A DNA stretch of 64,000 bases, from contig JAFTTI010000021.1 of assembly GCA_017466865.1 (NCBI GenBank), positions 1 to 64,000 on the forward strand. The letters are read 5' to 3'. The translations under genes were made by a program, and so were the position numbers. The notes under the pieces were generated by a model. That model ran no database searches. It was not told the origin of the DNA and saw only the letters and a list, made by a program, of their open reading frames with translations. Origin of the DNA: Oscillospiraceae bacterium. Lineage in GTDB: Bacteria > Bacillota > Clostridia > Oscillospirales > Ruminococcaceae. Below, piece after piece: positions 1 through 9,145 of the stretch. The stretch's first letter is position 1, and every line of letters starts with the position of its first letter.

Positions 1-99
1 CTCGCAAAGCAGATGGAACACGGTTCAGTCCTCATCAACCTTTCAGGCAGAGGCGACAAGGATATGGACTATATCCTCGAGAACTACGGCATTCGCTAA
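1..99 (+). CDS. trpB: tryptophan synthase beta chain, C-terminal end only
   Basis: Only the last 32 codons and the TAA stop are in the window. The peptide contains [19 protein letters not shown], the typical C-terminal segment of TrpB, in which the SGRGDKD loop ends the PLP-dependent beta subunit that condenses indole with serine. The rest of the gene lies upstream of base 1, so intactness cannot be judged. The stop codon is immediately followed by an intergenic repeat whose terminal inverted repeat starts on the last base of the stop. The peptide is short, but the motif is distinctive. Confidence 0.85.
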   Translation, partial: LAKQMEHGSVLINLSGRGDKDMDYILENYGIR

Positions 100-249
100 T
101 TTTGCGAGAAATCCACGGCTTATTTCGTCGTTAAACTCGCTCGAAATACCCGCGTATTCCTTCACTCGTTTGCCTAGAACTAAGCCGTGTCTTTTCGTTT
201 TACCGTGTGGTCGTATTTCCTAGAAATACAGGCGATCTTTTCGCAAAAT
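99..249. repeat. MITE-like intergenic repeat, copy A
   Basis: This non-coding block is bounded by a perfect 9-bp inverted repeat, ATTTTGCGA at 99-107 and TCGCAAAAT at 241-249. Its right part (216-243, TTTCCTAGAAATACA followed by GCGATCTTTTCG) is nearly identical to 43632-43659. An internal TTTTCGTTTT at 192-201 matches the terminus of the other copies, so copy A may be composite. No open reading frame is convincing. It looks like a small non-autonomous element or a dispersed hairpin repeat. Confidence 0.6.
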
Positions 250-292
250 AAAAACGACAAATCTGTATCGGAAACGATAACTTCCTTAAAAT

Positions 293-416
293 AAAAGACG
301 GACATTATTAAGGTAATGACCGCATAGAAGCAAACAGGGGTACCGAGCCACAAACTCGATACCCTTGTTTTTTTATTACGATAGTGCCCGAGGGGGCTCC
401 CCTCAGTCCGTCTTTT
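293..416. repeat. Cloverleaf-like inverted-repeat element between trpB and gpr
   Basis: A perfect 11-bp terminal inverted repeat (AAAAGACGGAC at 293-303, GTCCGTCTTTT at 406-416) encloses three further hairpins: CATTA/TAATG at 303-318, a long stem at 332-370, and GAGGGG/CCCCTC at 390-404. The closing stem is followed by T-rich sequence on both strands. It could be a MITE, a bidirectional terminator or a structured RNA; I cannot match it to a named RNA family. Together with repeat copy A it accounts for most of the 323-base gap between trpB and gpr. Confidence 0.5.
332..374 (+). terminator. Intrinsic terminator, probably of the trp genes
   Basis: AAACAGGGGTACCGAG at 332-347 pairs with CTCGATACCCTTGTTT at 355-370 (one mismatch, one wobble) and is followed by a run of seven T (368-374). 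It is the second arm of the cloverleaf-like element and reads in the direction of trpB. Confidence 0.7.
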
Positions 417-422
417 TGTTTG

Positions 423-1265
423 TTAAGAAGAAAGCATTTCAAGCTCCTTGAAAGAAAATTCAGGAAAGAGAGATCTGTTAAGTGAAAACGCAATGAGTTT
501 TGACGCTCTTTCAACAAGCTTGTCAATATCACGGGGCGTTACCATCATATTCTCCTTGTTTTCGTCGGGAGGCGAATTTGTCAGATTTTCAGCAATAGTA
601 TGCATATCGACAACAGTAGGAATTCCTATTGCGATAACGGGGATTCCGAGTGTTTTTTCTGAAAGTTCCTTTCGGCTGTTCTGAACGCCAGACCCGGGAG
701 AAATTCCTGTTGTTGAAATCTGGATTGTTCTGCAAAGACGCTCTGTATCCGAACAGGCGAGAGCGTCTATAACAACGACAAAATCGGGGTTTATGCCATT
801 CGCTACCGCCTTTACGATTTCAGCGGATTCAATACCTGTCTGCCCTAAAACGCCCATTGTTATGACAGAAACCTGACGGAGCGATGAAAACTCTTTCAGT
901 TCGGGAAGTTCGTCTGAAATATGTCTTGTTGCGATTATCTTTTCAGATGCCAAAGGGCCTATCGCATCGGGGGTTATATTTCTGTTGCCAAGACAAGCAA
1001 TAAGCGCTTTGCCATCAGGCATAAGCGATGAAATTTCTTCGGAAATATGTTCTGCTGTGTTTTCAAAATTTTCGGGATTTATGTCAGAAAACCTTATTGT
1101 AATATATCGTCCTTTCGGCTTTCCTATCTGTTCTGATGCCCTGTCTGAAAGAATGTCAACAGTTATGATTTTACAGTTTCCTTTTGTCTTTTCTTCTTTT
1201 GATATGCCTTCAGGTGTTTCGCTTGTTTCGGGGATTTTTTCTTCGGCAAGGTCTGTTCTTATCAA
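423..1265 (-). CDS. gpr: GPR germination endopeptidase (spore protease)
   Basis: The product of about 280 residues matches the GPR family, the aspartate-type protease that degrades small acid-soluble proteins when a spore germinates. Visible family features are the N-terminal IRTDLA segment next to the pro-peptide cleavage region, CLGNRNITPDAIGP, TMGVLGQTGIESAE, VVVIDALA and the TTGISPGSGVQNSRKE stretch. I chose the TTG at 1265 because AAAGGAG lies 8-9 bases upstream and the protein then begins directly with IRTDLAEE; a longer ATG start at 1298 would add 11 unsupported residues. It is transcribed away from rpsT. I see no clear sigma-G promoter. It implies a sporulating organism. Confidence 0.9.
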   Translation of the reverse strand: MIRTDLAEEKIPETSETPEGISKEEKTKGNCKIITVDILSDRASEQIGKPKGRYITIRFSDINPENFENTAEHISEEISSLMPDGKALIACLGNRNITPDAIGPLASEKIIATRHISDELPELKEFSSLRQVSVITMGVLGQTGIESAEIVKAVANGINPDFVVVIDALACSDTERLCRTIQISTTGISPGSGVQNSRKELSEKTLGIPVIAIGIPTVVDMHTIAENLTNSPPDENKENMMVTPRDIDKLVERASKLIAFSLNRSLFPEFSFKELEMLSS

Positions 1266-1339
1266 TAAAATCGCTCCTTTTTGTGCAAAATGTAGCAAAT
1301 GGCGCTTTATTTGCGTTTGAATTTTTATAAAGACTTCTA

Positions 1340-1368
1340 TTGCTATTTTATCCGATAAATGTTAAAAT
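1340..1368 (+). promoter_or_regulatory. Predicted housekeeping promoter of rpsT
   Basis: TTGCTA at 1340-1345 and TAAAAT at 1363-1368 are separated by exactly 17 bases and lie about 80 bases before the rpsT start. They are assigned to a sigma-A-type holoenzyme from the hexamers only. Confidence 0.6.
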
Positions 1369-1448
1369 ATGAATTGACTTCTCAGTAGGACGGGAATACT
1401 ATCCCCATTTCCGTCTGACTAAACGAATTTCAAAGAGGTGAAAAAGAA

Positions 1449-1679
1449 ATGCCAAACATCAAGTCAGCAAAGAAAAGAGTAAAGGTTCTTAGAGTTAAGT
1501 CAGAAAACAACAAGGCTAGAAAGACAAACCTCAAGACAGTTCTCAAGAACGCTAACGATAAGGATTCAATCCTTCTCGCAATCAAGAAGGTTGACCAGGC
1601 TTGTGCACACGGTCTTATGCATAAGAACTGCGCTGCAAGAAAGAAATCACAGCTTGCAACAAAACTCAACTCTCTCTAA
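1449..1679 (+). CDS. rpsT: 30S ribosomal protein S20
   Basis: This 76-residue, very basic protein starts MPNIKSAKKRVKV and contains the helical S20 pattern (NLKTVLKNANDKDS, AIKKVDQACAHGLMHKNCAARKKS). S20 binds 16S rRNA in the body of the small subunit. A GAGGTG ribosome binding site precedes the ATG. It is a single-gene unit with its own promoter and terminator, standing between gpr and the proS region and apart from the main ribosomal cluster, as is usual for S20. Confidence 0.95.
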   Translation: MPNIKSAKKRVKVLRVKSENNKARKTNLKTVLKNANDKDSILLAIKKVDQACAHGLMHKNCAARKKSQLATKLNSL

Positions 1680-1697
1680 TAGTTAAAGCAAAAAGAC

Positions 1698-1731
1698 TCC
1701 TCACGATTTAACCCGATCGTGAGGATTTTTA
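1698..1731 (+). terminator. Terminator of rpsT
   Basis: A perfect 10-bp stem, TCCTCACGAT (1698-1707) with ATCGTGAGGA (1716-1725), is followed by a T-run. Confidence 0.85.
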
Positions 1732-1737
1732 TTTCTC

Positions 1738-1766
1738 TTGCATTTTTTTCTCAATACTGTTATAAT
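1738..1766 (+). promoter_or_regulatory. Predicted promoter of the proS transcription unit
   Basis: TTGCAT at 1738-1743, a 17-base spacer and TATAAT at 1761-1766 lie directly before the small membrane protein gene that precedes proS. Confidence 0.65.
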
Positions 1767-1804
1767 GTAATTTGATATATCTTGAAAGAAGGAGGTTTTC
1801 CGTT

Positions 1805-2050
1805 TTGAGTGAAAGTGTTCTTATGATGCTCCGTTTCGGAGGATATGCACTTATTATCCTGCTCGTTGTTTTTGTAATAGCGGTTTTAACACCCAAACTT
1901 GCGGCGTTTATCGACAAGATATCGTCGAAGACAAAAAGTCCCGAAAGGGTAGAGGATAATAATTTTCCCGATGTAAAAGGGATATATGACGGCGACTCCC
2001 CTTCCGATAAAGAGGAAGAAAAAACAAATGAAAACGGAGATGTGAATTAA
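1805..2050 (+). CDS. Small single-span membrane protein, unknown
   Basis: I do not recognise this gene. The 81-residue product has a hydrophobic segment at about residues 10-31 ([17 protein letters not shown]), a short basic stretch ([11 protein letters not shown]) and a highly acidic, charged tail ([14 protein letters not shown]). The start is taken as TTG at 1805 because AAGGAGG at 1789-1795 is correctly spaced; the in-frame ATG at 1772 lies before that site. The gene ends one base before proS starts, so the two are probably co-transcribed. The function cannot be inferred; it is likely a membrane-anchored protein with a cytoplasmic tail. Confidence 0.65.
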   Translation: MSESVLMMLRFGGYALIILLVVFVIAVLTPKLAAFIDKISSKTKSPERVEDNNFPDVKGIYDGDSPSDKEEEKTNENGDVN

Positions 2051-2051
2051 A

Positions 2052-3491
2052 ATGGCTGACAATAAAAAACTCGTAAGCGAAATTACTTCTATGGATGAAG
2101 ATTTCGCACAATGGTATACAGATATAGTTAAAAAAGCGGAACTTATCGAATACACAAGCGTTAAGGGATGCATGGTTATCCGTCCTTACGCTTATGCTAT
2201 CTGGGAAAATATCCAGAGAATACTCGACGGAATGTTTAAGGAAACAGGTCACGAAAATGTATGTATGCCTATGTTTATTCCCGAAAGCCTTTTACAGAAG
2301 GAAAAGGACCACGTTGAAGGCTTTGCACCCGAAGTTGCATGGGTAACTATGGGCGGAAGTGAAAAGCTTGAAGACAGACTCTGCGTAAGACCTACATCAG
2401 AAACACTTTTCTGTGAACATTACGCTAATATCATTCATTCATACCGCGACCTTCCCAAACTCTACAATCAGTGGGTATCTGTTGTAAGATGGGAAAAGAC
2501 AACAAGACCTTTTTTACGTTCAAGAGAATTTTTATGGCAGGAAGGTCATACAATCCACGCAACAGCAGAAGAAGCGGTTATCGAAACAGAAAAGATGCTG
2601 GGTGTCTATGCAAAATTCTGTGAAGAATCACTCGCTATGCCCGTTGTAAAGGGAAGAAAGACAGACAGCGACAAGTTTGCGGGTGCTGAAGCTACTTATG
2701 CAATAGAAGCACTTATGCATGACGGTAAGGCTCTTCAGGCAGGAACATCACACTACTTCGGTGATGGTTTCGCAAGAGCATTCGATATTCAGTATACAAA
2801 CAAGGAAAACAAGCTCACATATCCTCATCAGACATCATGGGGTGTTACAACAAGACTTATCGGTGCTATCATCATGACACACGGCGACGACAGCGGACTT
2901 GTTCTTCCGCCTGCAGTAGCTCCCATTCAGGTAGTTATCGTTCCTGCGGCTCAGCATAAGCCCGGCGTTCTCGAAAAGTGTAACGAAGTAAAGGATCTTC
3001 TTTCAAAGCAGTTCAGAGTTAAACTCGATGACAGCGATAATTCAGCAGGCTGGAAGTTCTCTGAATACGAAATGAAGGGCGTTCCTGTAAGAGTTGAACT
3101 CGGACCTCGTGACATCGAAGCAGGTCAGTGCGTTGTTGTTACAAGACATAACAGAGAAAAGACATTCGTTAAGCTCGATGAAATCGAAAAGGTTATAGCA
3201 GAAAAGCTCAAAGAAGTTCACGACGGTATCTATAACAGAGCCCTCGAAAACAGAGAAAAGAGAACTTATGCTTGTAAGACAATCGATGAAATCAACGCTG
3301 CTTTAACAGAAAAGGGCGACGGATTTGTAAAGGCTATGTGGTGTGGCGATGAGGCTTGTGAAGACAAGGTCAAGGAACTCACAGGCGTAGGCTCAAGATG
3401 TATTCCTTTTGATCAGGAAAACATTTCAGATACCTGCGTATGCTGTGGCAAACCCGCAAAGCAGATGGTTTACTGGGGCAAGGCGTATTGA
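2052..3491 (+). CDS. proS: Prolyl-tRNA synthetase, eukaryote/archaeon-like (ProS3) type
   Basis: The 479-residue enzyme charges tRNA-Pro with proline. Its length and motifs ([54 protein letters not shown]) are those of the short ProRS class that lacks the bacterial editing insertion and carries a C-terminal zinc-ribbon-like domain. The C-terminus has cysteines in CGDEACEDK and TCVCCGK and ends in the conserved tyrosine (VYWGKAY). This class is common in Clostridia. The start ATG overlaps the tail of the upstream unit, and the TGA stop is one base from the next ATG, indicating an operon. Confidence 0.95.
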   Translation: MADNKKLVSEITSMDEDFAQWYTDIVKKAELIEYTSVKGCMVIRPYAYAIWENIQRILDGMFKETGHENVCMPMFIPESLLQKEKDHVEGFAPEVAWVTMGGSEKLEDRLCVRPTSETLFCEHYANIIHSYRDLPKLYNQWVSVVRWEKTTRPFLRSREFLWQEGHTIHATAEEAVIETEKMLGVYAKFCEESLAMPVVKGRKTDSDKFAGAEATYAIEALMHDGKALQAGTSHYFGDGFARAFDIQYTNKENKLTYPHQTSWGVTTRLIGAIIMTHGDDSGLVLPPAVAPIQVVIVPAAQHKPGVLEKCNEVKDLLSKQFRVKLDDSDNSAGWKFSEYEMKGVPVRVELGPRDIEAGQCVVVTRHNREKTFVKLDEIEKVIAEKLKEVHDGIYNRALENREKRTYACKTIDEINAALTEKGDGFVKAMWCGDEACEDKVKELTGVGSRCIPFDQENISDTCVCCGKPAKQMVYWGKAY

Positions 3492-3492
3492 T

Positions 3493-3966
3493 ATGGAAGA
3501 GAAAATTCTTAAAAAGATAAATGTCTGTTATACAGAGCTTTTAACGCATACCTACAAGGGTACTGCGGGGGATGTTCTGATAACTTTCTGTGACCTTTTG
3601 AAAGAAGACAGCGATAAAATGTCTGTCTGCCTTTTTGCAGACTGTGTGAAAAAATATAAGGATAAAATCCCTGACACAGCGAAACTTTCATTGGGCGAAA
3701 GAATAGCGGGAAGAAACTCTGATATAACAACGGGTATCGCTTTTCTCTCACTCGCAAAGGGTGACGAGGATACTCCCGATGTTCTTATCGAATATGCGGC
3801 AGAGATGGCACTTTCGGCTTTTTCTGAAAATCCGAAGAACAAGGAACGCTGTGAAAAGATAGTTTCAACCTGTGATGATTTCAGAGGTCAGAAAAAGAAA
3901 CTTATAAGAATGCAGCAGGCGGGCGAAATAATGGCCAGATTTGACGAATTAAGGGGCAAAAATTAG
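3493..3966 (+). CDS. Uncharacterised protein downstream of proS
   Basis: I do not recognise this gene. The product is 157 residues, soluble and predicted mostly alpha-helical, with four cysteines (NVCYTE, TFCDLL, SVCLFADC) in the N-terminal half and a charged C-terminus (RGQKKKLIRMQQAGEIMARFDELR). The ATG at 3493 is taken because it immediately follows the proS stop (one base between), which points to translational coupling; the frame remains open upstream but that is inside proS. A terminator follows at 4022, closing the unit. Confidence 0.6.
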   Translation: MEEKILKKINVCYTELLTHTYKGTAGDVLITFCDLLKEDSDKMSVCLFADCVKKYKDKIPDTAKLSLGERIAGRNSDITTGIAFLSLAKGDEDTPDVLIEYAAEMALSAFSENPKNKERCEKIVSTCDDFRGQKKKLIRMQQAGEIMARFDELRGKN

Positions 3967-4021
3967 GGTTTTTGTGCACCTTTCATAAAATCTTTGCTAA
4001 ATGTTTAATAAAGTTTTACGA

Positions 4022-4069
4022 ACACCGATTGAAAAAGGCTTTAAAAGCCCTTGAAATCGGTGTTTTTTT
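4022..4069 (+). terminator. Terminator of the proS unit
   Basis: ACACCGATT (4022-4030) pairs with AATCGGTGT (4055-4063) around an inner GGCTTT/AAAGCC stem, followed by seven T. The next promoter's -35 box is embedded in its 3' arm. Confidence 0.85.
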
Positions 4070-4079
4070 ATGTTAAAAT
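4051..4079 (+). promoter_or_regulatory. Predicted promoter of the S10 ribosomal operon
   Basis: TTGAAA at 4051-4056 and TAAAAT at 4074-4079 with a 17-base spacer. The -35 hexamer lies inside the 3' arm of the preceding terminator, so the end of one unit and the start of the ribosomal operon are physically merged. Confidence 0.65.
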
Positions 4080-4085
4080 AATTCT

Positions 4086-4399
4086 TGCATGACTGCAACA
4101 GATATGCGTTGAAGCGAGAGGTTGCTGACGGTATGTCAGGTAATTTTCGTGGAGTATGTCCGATTTTAAACCGGGCGGCTGTAATATTGACACTGTGTGT
4201 GCTTTTCTTTCCATCTTGCGGGGTATCGGCTTTGTTACTCGTCGGTGCTTTTGGTGAGAGAGCGTAACTATGTGCGTATTTAGGCGGACTCGGAAACCTT
4301 ATTGAGAAATGAGGTCTTCGGGTTTTATTTATATTAACGCCTTGATACACACGGAAGCGTGTTCAGATTTCAGTGTCGTCCCCCAAAAAGAAAATTTAT
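4086..4399 (+). promoter_or_regulatory. Long 5' leader of the S10 operon with candidate attenuator
   Basis: About 320 untranslated bases separate the predicted start of transcription from rpsJ, and no credible gene lies in them. Near its end, ACTCGGAAACCT (4288-4299) can pair with AGGTCTTCGGGT (4312-4323), one mismatch, followed by TTTATTTAT. That has the form of a weak intrinsic terminator. Leaders of this operon are autogenously regulated in other bacteria by L4 or related proteins; assigning that here is inference. Confidence 0.5.
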
Positions 4400-4414
4400 T
4401 AGGAGGCGATTTAA

Positions 4415-4729
4415 GTGGCAGTCAACGAAAAAATCAGAATCAAAATCAAAGGCTATGAACATGGTACTGTTGACGCAGCAGCTGCAAAGATTGTTGACGC
4501 AGCAAAGCGTTCTGGTGCAAAGGTAAGCGGTCCTATTCCTCTTCCTACAGACAAAGAGGTAATAACAATTCTCCGTGCCGTTCATAAGTATAAGGACAGC
4601 CGTGAGCAGTTCGAACTCAGAACACACAAGAGACTTATCGATGTTATCAGACCCACAGCAAAGACAACAGAAGCCCTTCAGGGCCTTGAACTTCCTGCAG
4701 GCGTGGATATCGTAATGGAAATTAAGTAA
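4415..4729 (+). CDS. rpsJ: 30S ribosomal protein S10
   Basis: The 104-residue product has the S10 pattern [39 protein letters not shown] and [10 protein letters not shown]. It binds the 3' domain of 16S rRNA and, as NusE, joins antitermination complexes. The start is GTG at 4415, set by AGGAGG at about 4400. It opens the S10-spc-alpha supercluster, where nearly every gene has its own strong ribosome binding site. Confidence 0.97.
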   Translation: MAVNEKIRIKIKGYEHGTVDAAAAKIVDAAKRSGAKVSGPIPLPTDKEVITILRAVHKYKDSREQFELRTHKRLIDVIRPTAKTTEALQGLELPAGVDIVMEIK

Positions 4730-4803
4730 CCCGATTTCTTACAAGATATGCAATGCAGGTCAAGTTGAGAAAATCTCAACCAATAACCAAAGGAGGATAA
4801 ATC

Positions 4804-5451
4804 ATGCAAAAAGGAATCATCGGCAAGAAAATCGGTATGACACAGGTTTTCGATGAAGCAGGAAAATTCATTCCTGTAACAGTAGTTGAAGCCGGCCCTT
4901 GCGTAGTTGTTCAGAAGAAAACTGTTGAAAACGACGGTTACGCTGCTGTTCAGTTAGGTTTCGGCGACCTCAGCGAAAAGCACACAAACAAACCTATGAA
5001 GGGTCACTTTGCTAAGGCGGACGTTTCAGCAAAGAAAACTCTCAAGGAATTCAGACTTGAAGATACAGAATCTCTCAACGTGGGCGATGTTCTCAAGGCT
5101 GACACCTTTGCAGAAGGCGACATCGTTGATGTTTGCGGAACTTCAAAGGGTAAAGGCTACACAGGCCCCATGAAGAGAAACAATCAGCGTAGTCTTAAGG
5201 ATACTCACGGTTCAGGCCCTGTTCACAGACAGGCTGGTTCAATGGGCGCTTGTTCATCACCCTCAAGAATCTACAAGGGCAAAATCCTTGCTGGTCACAT
5301 GGGTGCTGAAAGAGTTACAGTTCAGAACCTTGAAGTAGTAAAGGTTGACGCAGAAAACAATCTCATCGCAATCAAGGGTGCTATCCCTGGCCCTAAGGGT
5401 TCAGTTGTAGTAATCACAGACTGCGTTAAGAAAAAGAAAAACAGAGCTTAA
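4804..5451 (+). CDS. rplC: 50S ribosomal protein L3
   Basis: The 215-residue L3 starts [18 protein letters not shown] and contains the long extension loop ([46 protein letters not shown]) that reaches the peptidyl-transferase region of 23S rRNA. AAAGGAGG precedes the ATG. It lies 74 bases after rpsJ and 18 before rplD in the S10 operon order. Full length and intact. Confidence 0.97.
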   Translation: MQKGIIGKKIGMTQVFDEAGKFIPVTVVEAGPCVVVQKKTVENDGYAAVQLGFGDLSEKHTNKPMKGHFAKADVSAKKTLKEFRLEDTESLNVGDVLKADTFAEGDIVDVCGTSKGKGYTGPMKRNNQRSLKDTHGSGPVHRQAGSMGACSSPSRIYKGKILAGHMGAERVTVQNLEVVKVDAENNLIAIKGAIPGPKGSVVVITDCVKKKKNRA

Positions 5452-5469
5452 CGGAAGGAGGAAGCAATA

Positions 5470-6093
5470 ATGCCTAACACAAAAGTATTGGATATGACAG
5501 GTAAAGAAGTTTCCACCATTGAGCTGTCAGATGCAATTTTCGGAATTGAACCTAATACATCAGCTATGCACGCAATGGTAGTAAACTATCTTGCAAATCA
5601 GAGACAGGGTACACAGTCAACTCTTACAAGAACAGAAGTAAGAGGCGGCGGTAGAAAGCCTTGGAGACAGAAGGGTACAGGCCACGCTCGTCAGGGTTCT
5701 ATCAGAGCTCCTCAGTGGACACACGGTGGTATCGCATTAGGACCTAAGCCCCGTGATTACAGCTACTCTCTCAACAAGAAACTCAGAAGACTTGCTATGA
5801 AGTCAGCTCTTTCAACAAAGGTAATCGATAACAACATCATCGTTGTTGACAAGATTGCTTTCGCTGACTACAAGACAAAGGATATGGTAAAGATGCTCTC
5901 AGCACTCGGTGTTGAAGGAAAAGCACTTATCGTAATGCCTGAATCAGACAGCAAGGTTATCAAGAGCGCAGCAAACATCCCCGGAGTTAAGACAGCTCTT
6001 GTAAATACACTCAATGTTTACGACATTCTCAACTATGACAAGTTCATCGTTGCATCAGATGCCGTTGCCAAGATTGAGGAGGTGTACGCATAA
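5470..6093 (+). CDS. rplD: 50S ribosomal protein L4
   Basis: The 207-residue L4 shows the exit-tunnel extension [29 protein letters not shown] and the globular fold ending in [12 protein letters not shown]. In other bacteria L4 represses its own operon through the leader, which makes it the first candidate regulator of the long leader upstream of rpsJ. Its TAA stop overlaps the rplW ATG by one base, so the two are translationally coupled. Confidence 0.97.
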   Translation: MPNTKVLDMTGKEVSTIELSDAIFGIEPNTSAMHAMVVNYLANQRQGTQSTLTRTEVRGGGRKPWRQKGTGHARQGSIRAPQWTHGGIALGPKPRDYSYSLNKKLRRLAMKSALSTKVIDNNIIVVDKIAFADYKTKDMVKMLSALGVEGKALIVMPESDSKVIKSAANIPGVKTALVNTLNVYDILNYDKFIVASDAVAKIEEVYA

Positions 6094-6386
6094 TGAAAGC
6101 TGCACAGGATATCATTATCAAGCCTATCGTTACAGAAAGAAGTATGGACCTTCTTCAGGAAAGAAAGTACACATTCAAGGTAGCGAAGAACGCTAACAAA
6201 ATTGAAATAAAGAATGCTCTCGTTGAGCTTTTCGGTGTAGAAGTTGAAGACGTCAGAACAATGAACGTTAAGGGCCACGAAAAGCGTATGGGCAGATACA
6301 CAGGCTTCAGACCTGACTGGAAGAAAGCTGTTGTTACACTTACAGAAAACTCAAAGACAATCGAATTCTTTGATGGTATGATGTAA
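6093..6386 (+). CDS. rplW: 50S ribosomal protein L23
   Basis: The 97-residue L23 has the family pattern [36 protein letters not shown] and the beta-hairpin [20 protein letters not shown]23 sits at the tunnel exit and is a docking site for trigger factor and SRP. It overlaps the rplD stop by one base, and GAGGAGGTG in the end of rplD is its ribosome binding site. Confidence 0.97.
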   Translation: MKAAQDIIIKPIVTERSMDLLQERKYTFKVAKNANKIEIKNALVELFGVEVEDVRTMNVKGHEKRMGRYTGFRPDWKKAVVTLTENSKTIEFFDGMM

Positions 6387-6420
6387 ACCATACTATTATA
6401 ATAGTATAAAAGAAAACAGC

Positions 6421-6446
6421 TGACCATTCCCTTAACAAGAGGGATG
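6421..6446 (+). other. Stem-loop in the rplW-rplB spacer
   Basis: In the 115-base spacer CCATTCCCT can pair with AGGGATGG around a TAACAAG loop (bulged T). There is no T-run, so it is more likely a processing or stability element than a terminator. Confidence 0.3.
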
Positions 6447-6501
6447 GCAAGTATGGGATTTAAAATAAATCTCGCAAAACCAAATAAGGAGTGAATTTCA
6501 A

Positions 6502-7332
6502 ATGGCAATTAAAGCATATAAGCCTACGACACCGTCAAGACGTAATATGACAGTTACAGATTACTCTTGCTTGTCAAAGGTTGCTCCTGAAAAAAGCCTT
6601 CTTGAACCTGTAAAGAAGAATGCCGGCAGAAACAGCTACGGCAGAATTACAGTTAGACACAGAGGCGGCGGAGCAAGACGTAAATACCGTATCATCGACT
6701 TCAAGAGAAACAAGATTGGTAACGCAACAGTTCTCACACTCGAATACGATCCTAACAGAAGCGCATTCATCGCTCTCGTTCAGTACGAAGACGGCGAAAA
6801 GAGATACATCATCGCTCCCAACGGACTTAAAGTTGGCGATGTAGTTTCATCAGGTGCTGACGCGGACATCAAGCCCGGTAACGCACTTCCTCTCTCAGCA
6901 ATCCCTGTAGGTACAATCATCCACAACATCGAACTTTATCCCGGCAAGGGCGCACAGCTCGTTCGTTCAGCTGGTAACATGGCTCAGCTTATGGGTAAAG
7001 AAGATACTTACGTTTTAGTAAGACTTCCTTCAGGCGAAATGAGAAAGATTCCGATAAATTGTATGGCAACAGTTGGTCAGGTTTCAAACATCGACCACGA
7101 AAACGTACATCTCGGTAAAGCCGGTAAGACAAGACACCTCGGTATCAGACCTACAGTTCGTGGTTCAGTAATGAACCCCTGCGATCACCCCCACGGTGGT
7201 GGTGAAGGTAAATCACCTGTTGGCCGTCCCGGACCTGTTACTCCTTGGGGCAAGCCCGCTCTCGGATACAAGACTCGTAAGAGTCATAATCGCTCCGATA
7301 AGTTTATCGTAAAACGCAGAAACGGTAAGTAA
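6502..7332 (+). CDS. rplB: 50S ribosomal protein L2
   Basis: The 276-residue L2 contains the RNA-binding fold ([22 protein letters not shown] segment, [13 protein letters not shown]) and the C-terminal signature [20 protein letters not shown], which contains the His important for peptidyl transferase. Full length. GGAGTG precedes the ATG. The spacer before it is longer than elsewhere in the operon and holds a small stem-loop. Confidence 0.97.
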   Translation: MAIKAYKPTTPSRRNMTVTDYSCLSKVAPEKSLLEPVKKNAGRNSYGRITVRHRGGGARRKYRIIDFKRNKIGNATVLTLEYDPNRSAFIALVQYEDGEKRYIIAPNGLKVGDVVSSGADADIKPGNALPLSAIPVGTIIHNIELYPGKGAQLVRSAGNMAQLMGKEDTYVLVRLPSGEMRKIPINCMATVGQVSNIDHENVHLGKAGKTRHLGIRPTVRGSVMNPCDHPHGGGEGKSPVGRPGPVTPWGKPALGYKTRKSHNRSDKFIVKRRNGK

Positions 7333-7352
7333 TGGAAGGAGGCAGATGAATA

Positions 7353-7634
7353 ATGAGTAGAAGTATCAAGAAGGGCCCTTACGTAGAAGAAGCCCTCTAC
7401 AAAAGAGTAGTTCAGATGAACGAAGCAGGCGAAAAGAAGGCTGTTAAGACATGGAGCAGAGCTTCAACAATTTTCCCTGAATTCGTCGGTCATACATTCG
7501 CTGTTTATGATGGAAGAAAGCATGTTCCCGTATATGTTACAGAAGATATGGTAGGACATAAGCTCGGTGAGTTTGCACCTACAAGAACATACAAGGGCCA
7601 CGCTGGTTCAAAGACATCAAACAACGGTAAATAG
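7353..7634 (+). CDS. rpsS: 30S ribosomal protein S19
   Basis: The 93-residue S19 begins [15 protein letters not shown] and ends with the conserved [17 protein letters not shown] region. With S13 it binds the head of the 30S subunit and contacts the bridge to the 50S subunit. It has its own GGAGG site, 20 bases after rplB, in standard S10-operon order. Confidence 0.97.
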   Translation: MSRSIKKGPYVEEALYKRVVQMNEAGEKKAVKTWSRASTIFPEFVGHTFAVYDGRKHVPVYVTEDMVGHKLGEFAPTRTYKGHAGSKTSNNGK

Positions 7635-7653
7635 CGGAAGGAGGAGTTCATAA

Positions 7654-7989
7654 ATGGAAGCAAGAGCATATTTAAGAAATGTTCGTATAGCGCCCAGAAA
7701 GGTTCAGATCGTTCTCGACCTTATCAGAAATAAGCCCGTTGAGATCGCTCTCGCAACACTCGACGCAACACCTAAGGCTGCTTCTGAATGCCTTTCAAAG
7801 CTTCTTAAGTCCGCTATCGCAAACGCAGAAAACAACAACGGCATGGATAGAGATAACCTCTATGTAGCTGAATGTTTCGTTTGCCCCGGACCTACAATGA
7901 AGCGCATCATGCCCAGAGCACAGGGTAGAGCATTTCGTATAATGAAGAGAACCTCACACATCACAATGGTTCTCAAAGAGAAAGAATAA
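7654..7989 (+). CDS. rplV: 50S ribosomal protein L22
   Basis: The 111-residue L22 has [18 protein letters not shown] at the N-terminus and the tunnel-lining hairpin ([20 protein letters not shown]), the region where macrolide-resistance changes fall in other species. Nothing unusual is visible in the loop. Preceded by GGAGGAG. Confidence 0.97.
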   Translation: MEARAYLRNVRIAPRKVQIVLDLIRNKPVEIALATLDATPKAASECLSKLLKSAIANAENNNGMDRDNLYVAECFVCPGPTMKRIMPRAQGRAFRIMKRTSHITMVLKEKE

Positions 7990-8004
7990 GTCGGGAGGTT
8001 AACT

Positions 8005-8745
8005 ATGGGACAGAAAGTAAATCCACACGGTCTTCGTGTAGGCGTAATTAAAGACTGGGATTCCCGCTGGTTTGCAAATAAAGCTACTTTCGGCGACACT
8101 CTGGTTGAGGACTATAACGTTCGTAACTATATTAAGAAGAGCCTGTATTCAGCAGGAATTCCTAAGGTTGAAATCGAAAGATTTGCAGATAAGGTAAGAA
8201 TCAACATCTTCTGCGCAAAGCCCGGCCTTGTAATTGGTAGAGGCGGCGAAGCAGTTGATAAACTCAAGGCTGAAATCGAAAAGATGATGAACAAGAGTGT
8301 TTCACTCAACATCGTTGAAGTTAAGCAGCCTGACCTCGACGCTCAGCTTGTTGCTGAAAGCGTTGCACAGCAGCTCGAAAACCGTGTTTCATTCAGAAGA
8401 GCAATGAAGCAGTCAATCGGCAGAGCAATGAAGCTCCGTGCAAGAGGAATCAAGATCAGATGTTCAGGTCGTCTCGGCGGCGCTGAAATCGCTCGTGCAG
8501 AAAGCTATCATGAAGGAACAATTCCCCTTCAGACAATCAGAGCTGACATCGACTACGGTACAGCAGAAGCTGCTACAACATACGGTCGTATCGGCGTAAA
8601 GGTTTGGATATACAAGGGTGAAGTTCTTAAGGGCGACAAGAGAAACCAGACAGCTCCTGCTGCTGAAAAGCCCGAAAGACCTGCAAGACCCAGAAGAAAA
8701 CGCGCAGAAGGAGGTAACGCAAATGCTTCTTCCAAAGAGAGTTAA
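8005..8745 (+). CDS. rpsC: 30S ribosomal protein S3
   Basis: The 246-residue S3 has [15 protein letters not shown], the KH-type RNA-binding motif ([18 protein letters not shown]) and the C-terminal domain ([27 protein letters not shown] in part). S3 lines the mRNA entry channel. The C-terminal tail is long and basic ([13 protein letters not shown]); the AAGGAGG that starts rplP lies inside this tail, and the two genes overlap by 23 bases. Confidence 0.97.
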   Translation: MGQKVNPHGLRVGVIKDWDSRWFANKATFGDTLVEDYNVRNYIKKSLYSAGIPKVEIERFADKVRINIFCAKPGLVIGRGGEAVDKLKAEIEKMMNKSVSLNIVEVKQPDLDAQLVAESVAQQLENRVSFRRAMKQSIGRAMKLRARGIKIRCSGRLGGAEIARAESYHEGTIPLQTIRADIDYGTAEAATTYGRIGVKVWIYKGEVLKGDKRNQTAPAAEKPERPARPRRKRAEGGNANASSKES

Positions 8746-9145
8746 GTACAGAAGAGTTCACAGAGGCAGAATGACCGGTAAGGCTACAAGAGGAAACTAT
8801 GTTTCAAACGGCGAATTCGGTCTTCAGGCACTTGAACCCGCATGGATCAAATCAAATCAGATCGAAGCAGCCCGTATCGCTATGACAAGATATATCAAGC
8901 GTGGTGGTAATGTTTACATCAAGATTTTCCCTGATAAGCCCGTTACACAGAAGCCCGCTGGCGTTCGTATGGGTTCAGGAAAGGGTGCTCCCGAATACTG
9001 GGTAGCAGTAGTTAAACCCGGCAGAGTAATGTTCGAAATCAGCGGAGTAAGCGAAGAAACAGCAAGAGAAGCTATGCGTCTTGCTATGCACAAACTCCCT
9101 GTAAAATGTAGATTCATCACTAAAGAAGAAGGAGGCGAACAGTAA
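8723..9145 (+). CDS. rplP: 50S ribosomal protein L16
   Basis: The 140-residue L16 begins [17 protein letters not shown] and contains [19 protein letters not shown] and the [19 protein letters not shown] loop near the A site. The ATG at 8723 is chosen because of AAGGAGG at about 8707 and the canonical N-terminus; the frame is open further upstream inside rpsC. Its stop overlaps the rpmC ATG by one base. Confidence 0.97.
   Translation: MLLPKRVKYRRVHRGRMTGKATRGNYVSNGEFGLQALEPAWIKSNQIEAARIAMTRYIKRGGNVYIKIFPDKPVTQKPAGVRMGSGKGAPEYWVAVVKPGRVMFEISGVSEETAREAMRLAMHKLPVKCRFITKEEGGEQ

Noticed and set aside
308..532. Minus-strand 74-residue frame overlapping the gpr end and the cloverleaf-like element
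   Set aside because: It has no ribosome binding site and consists of translated inverted-repeat sequence; the repeat explains it.
4085..4267. Possible 60-residue protein in the S10 leader
   Set aside because: No ribosome binding site, no recognisable sequence, and it falls inside the expected untranslated leader.
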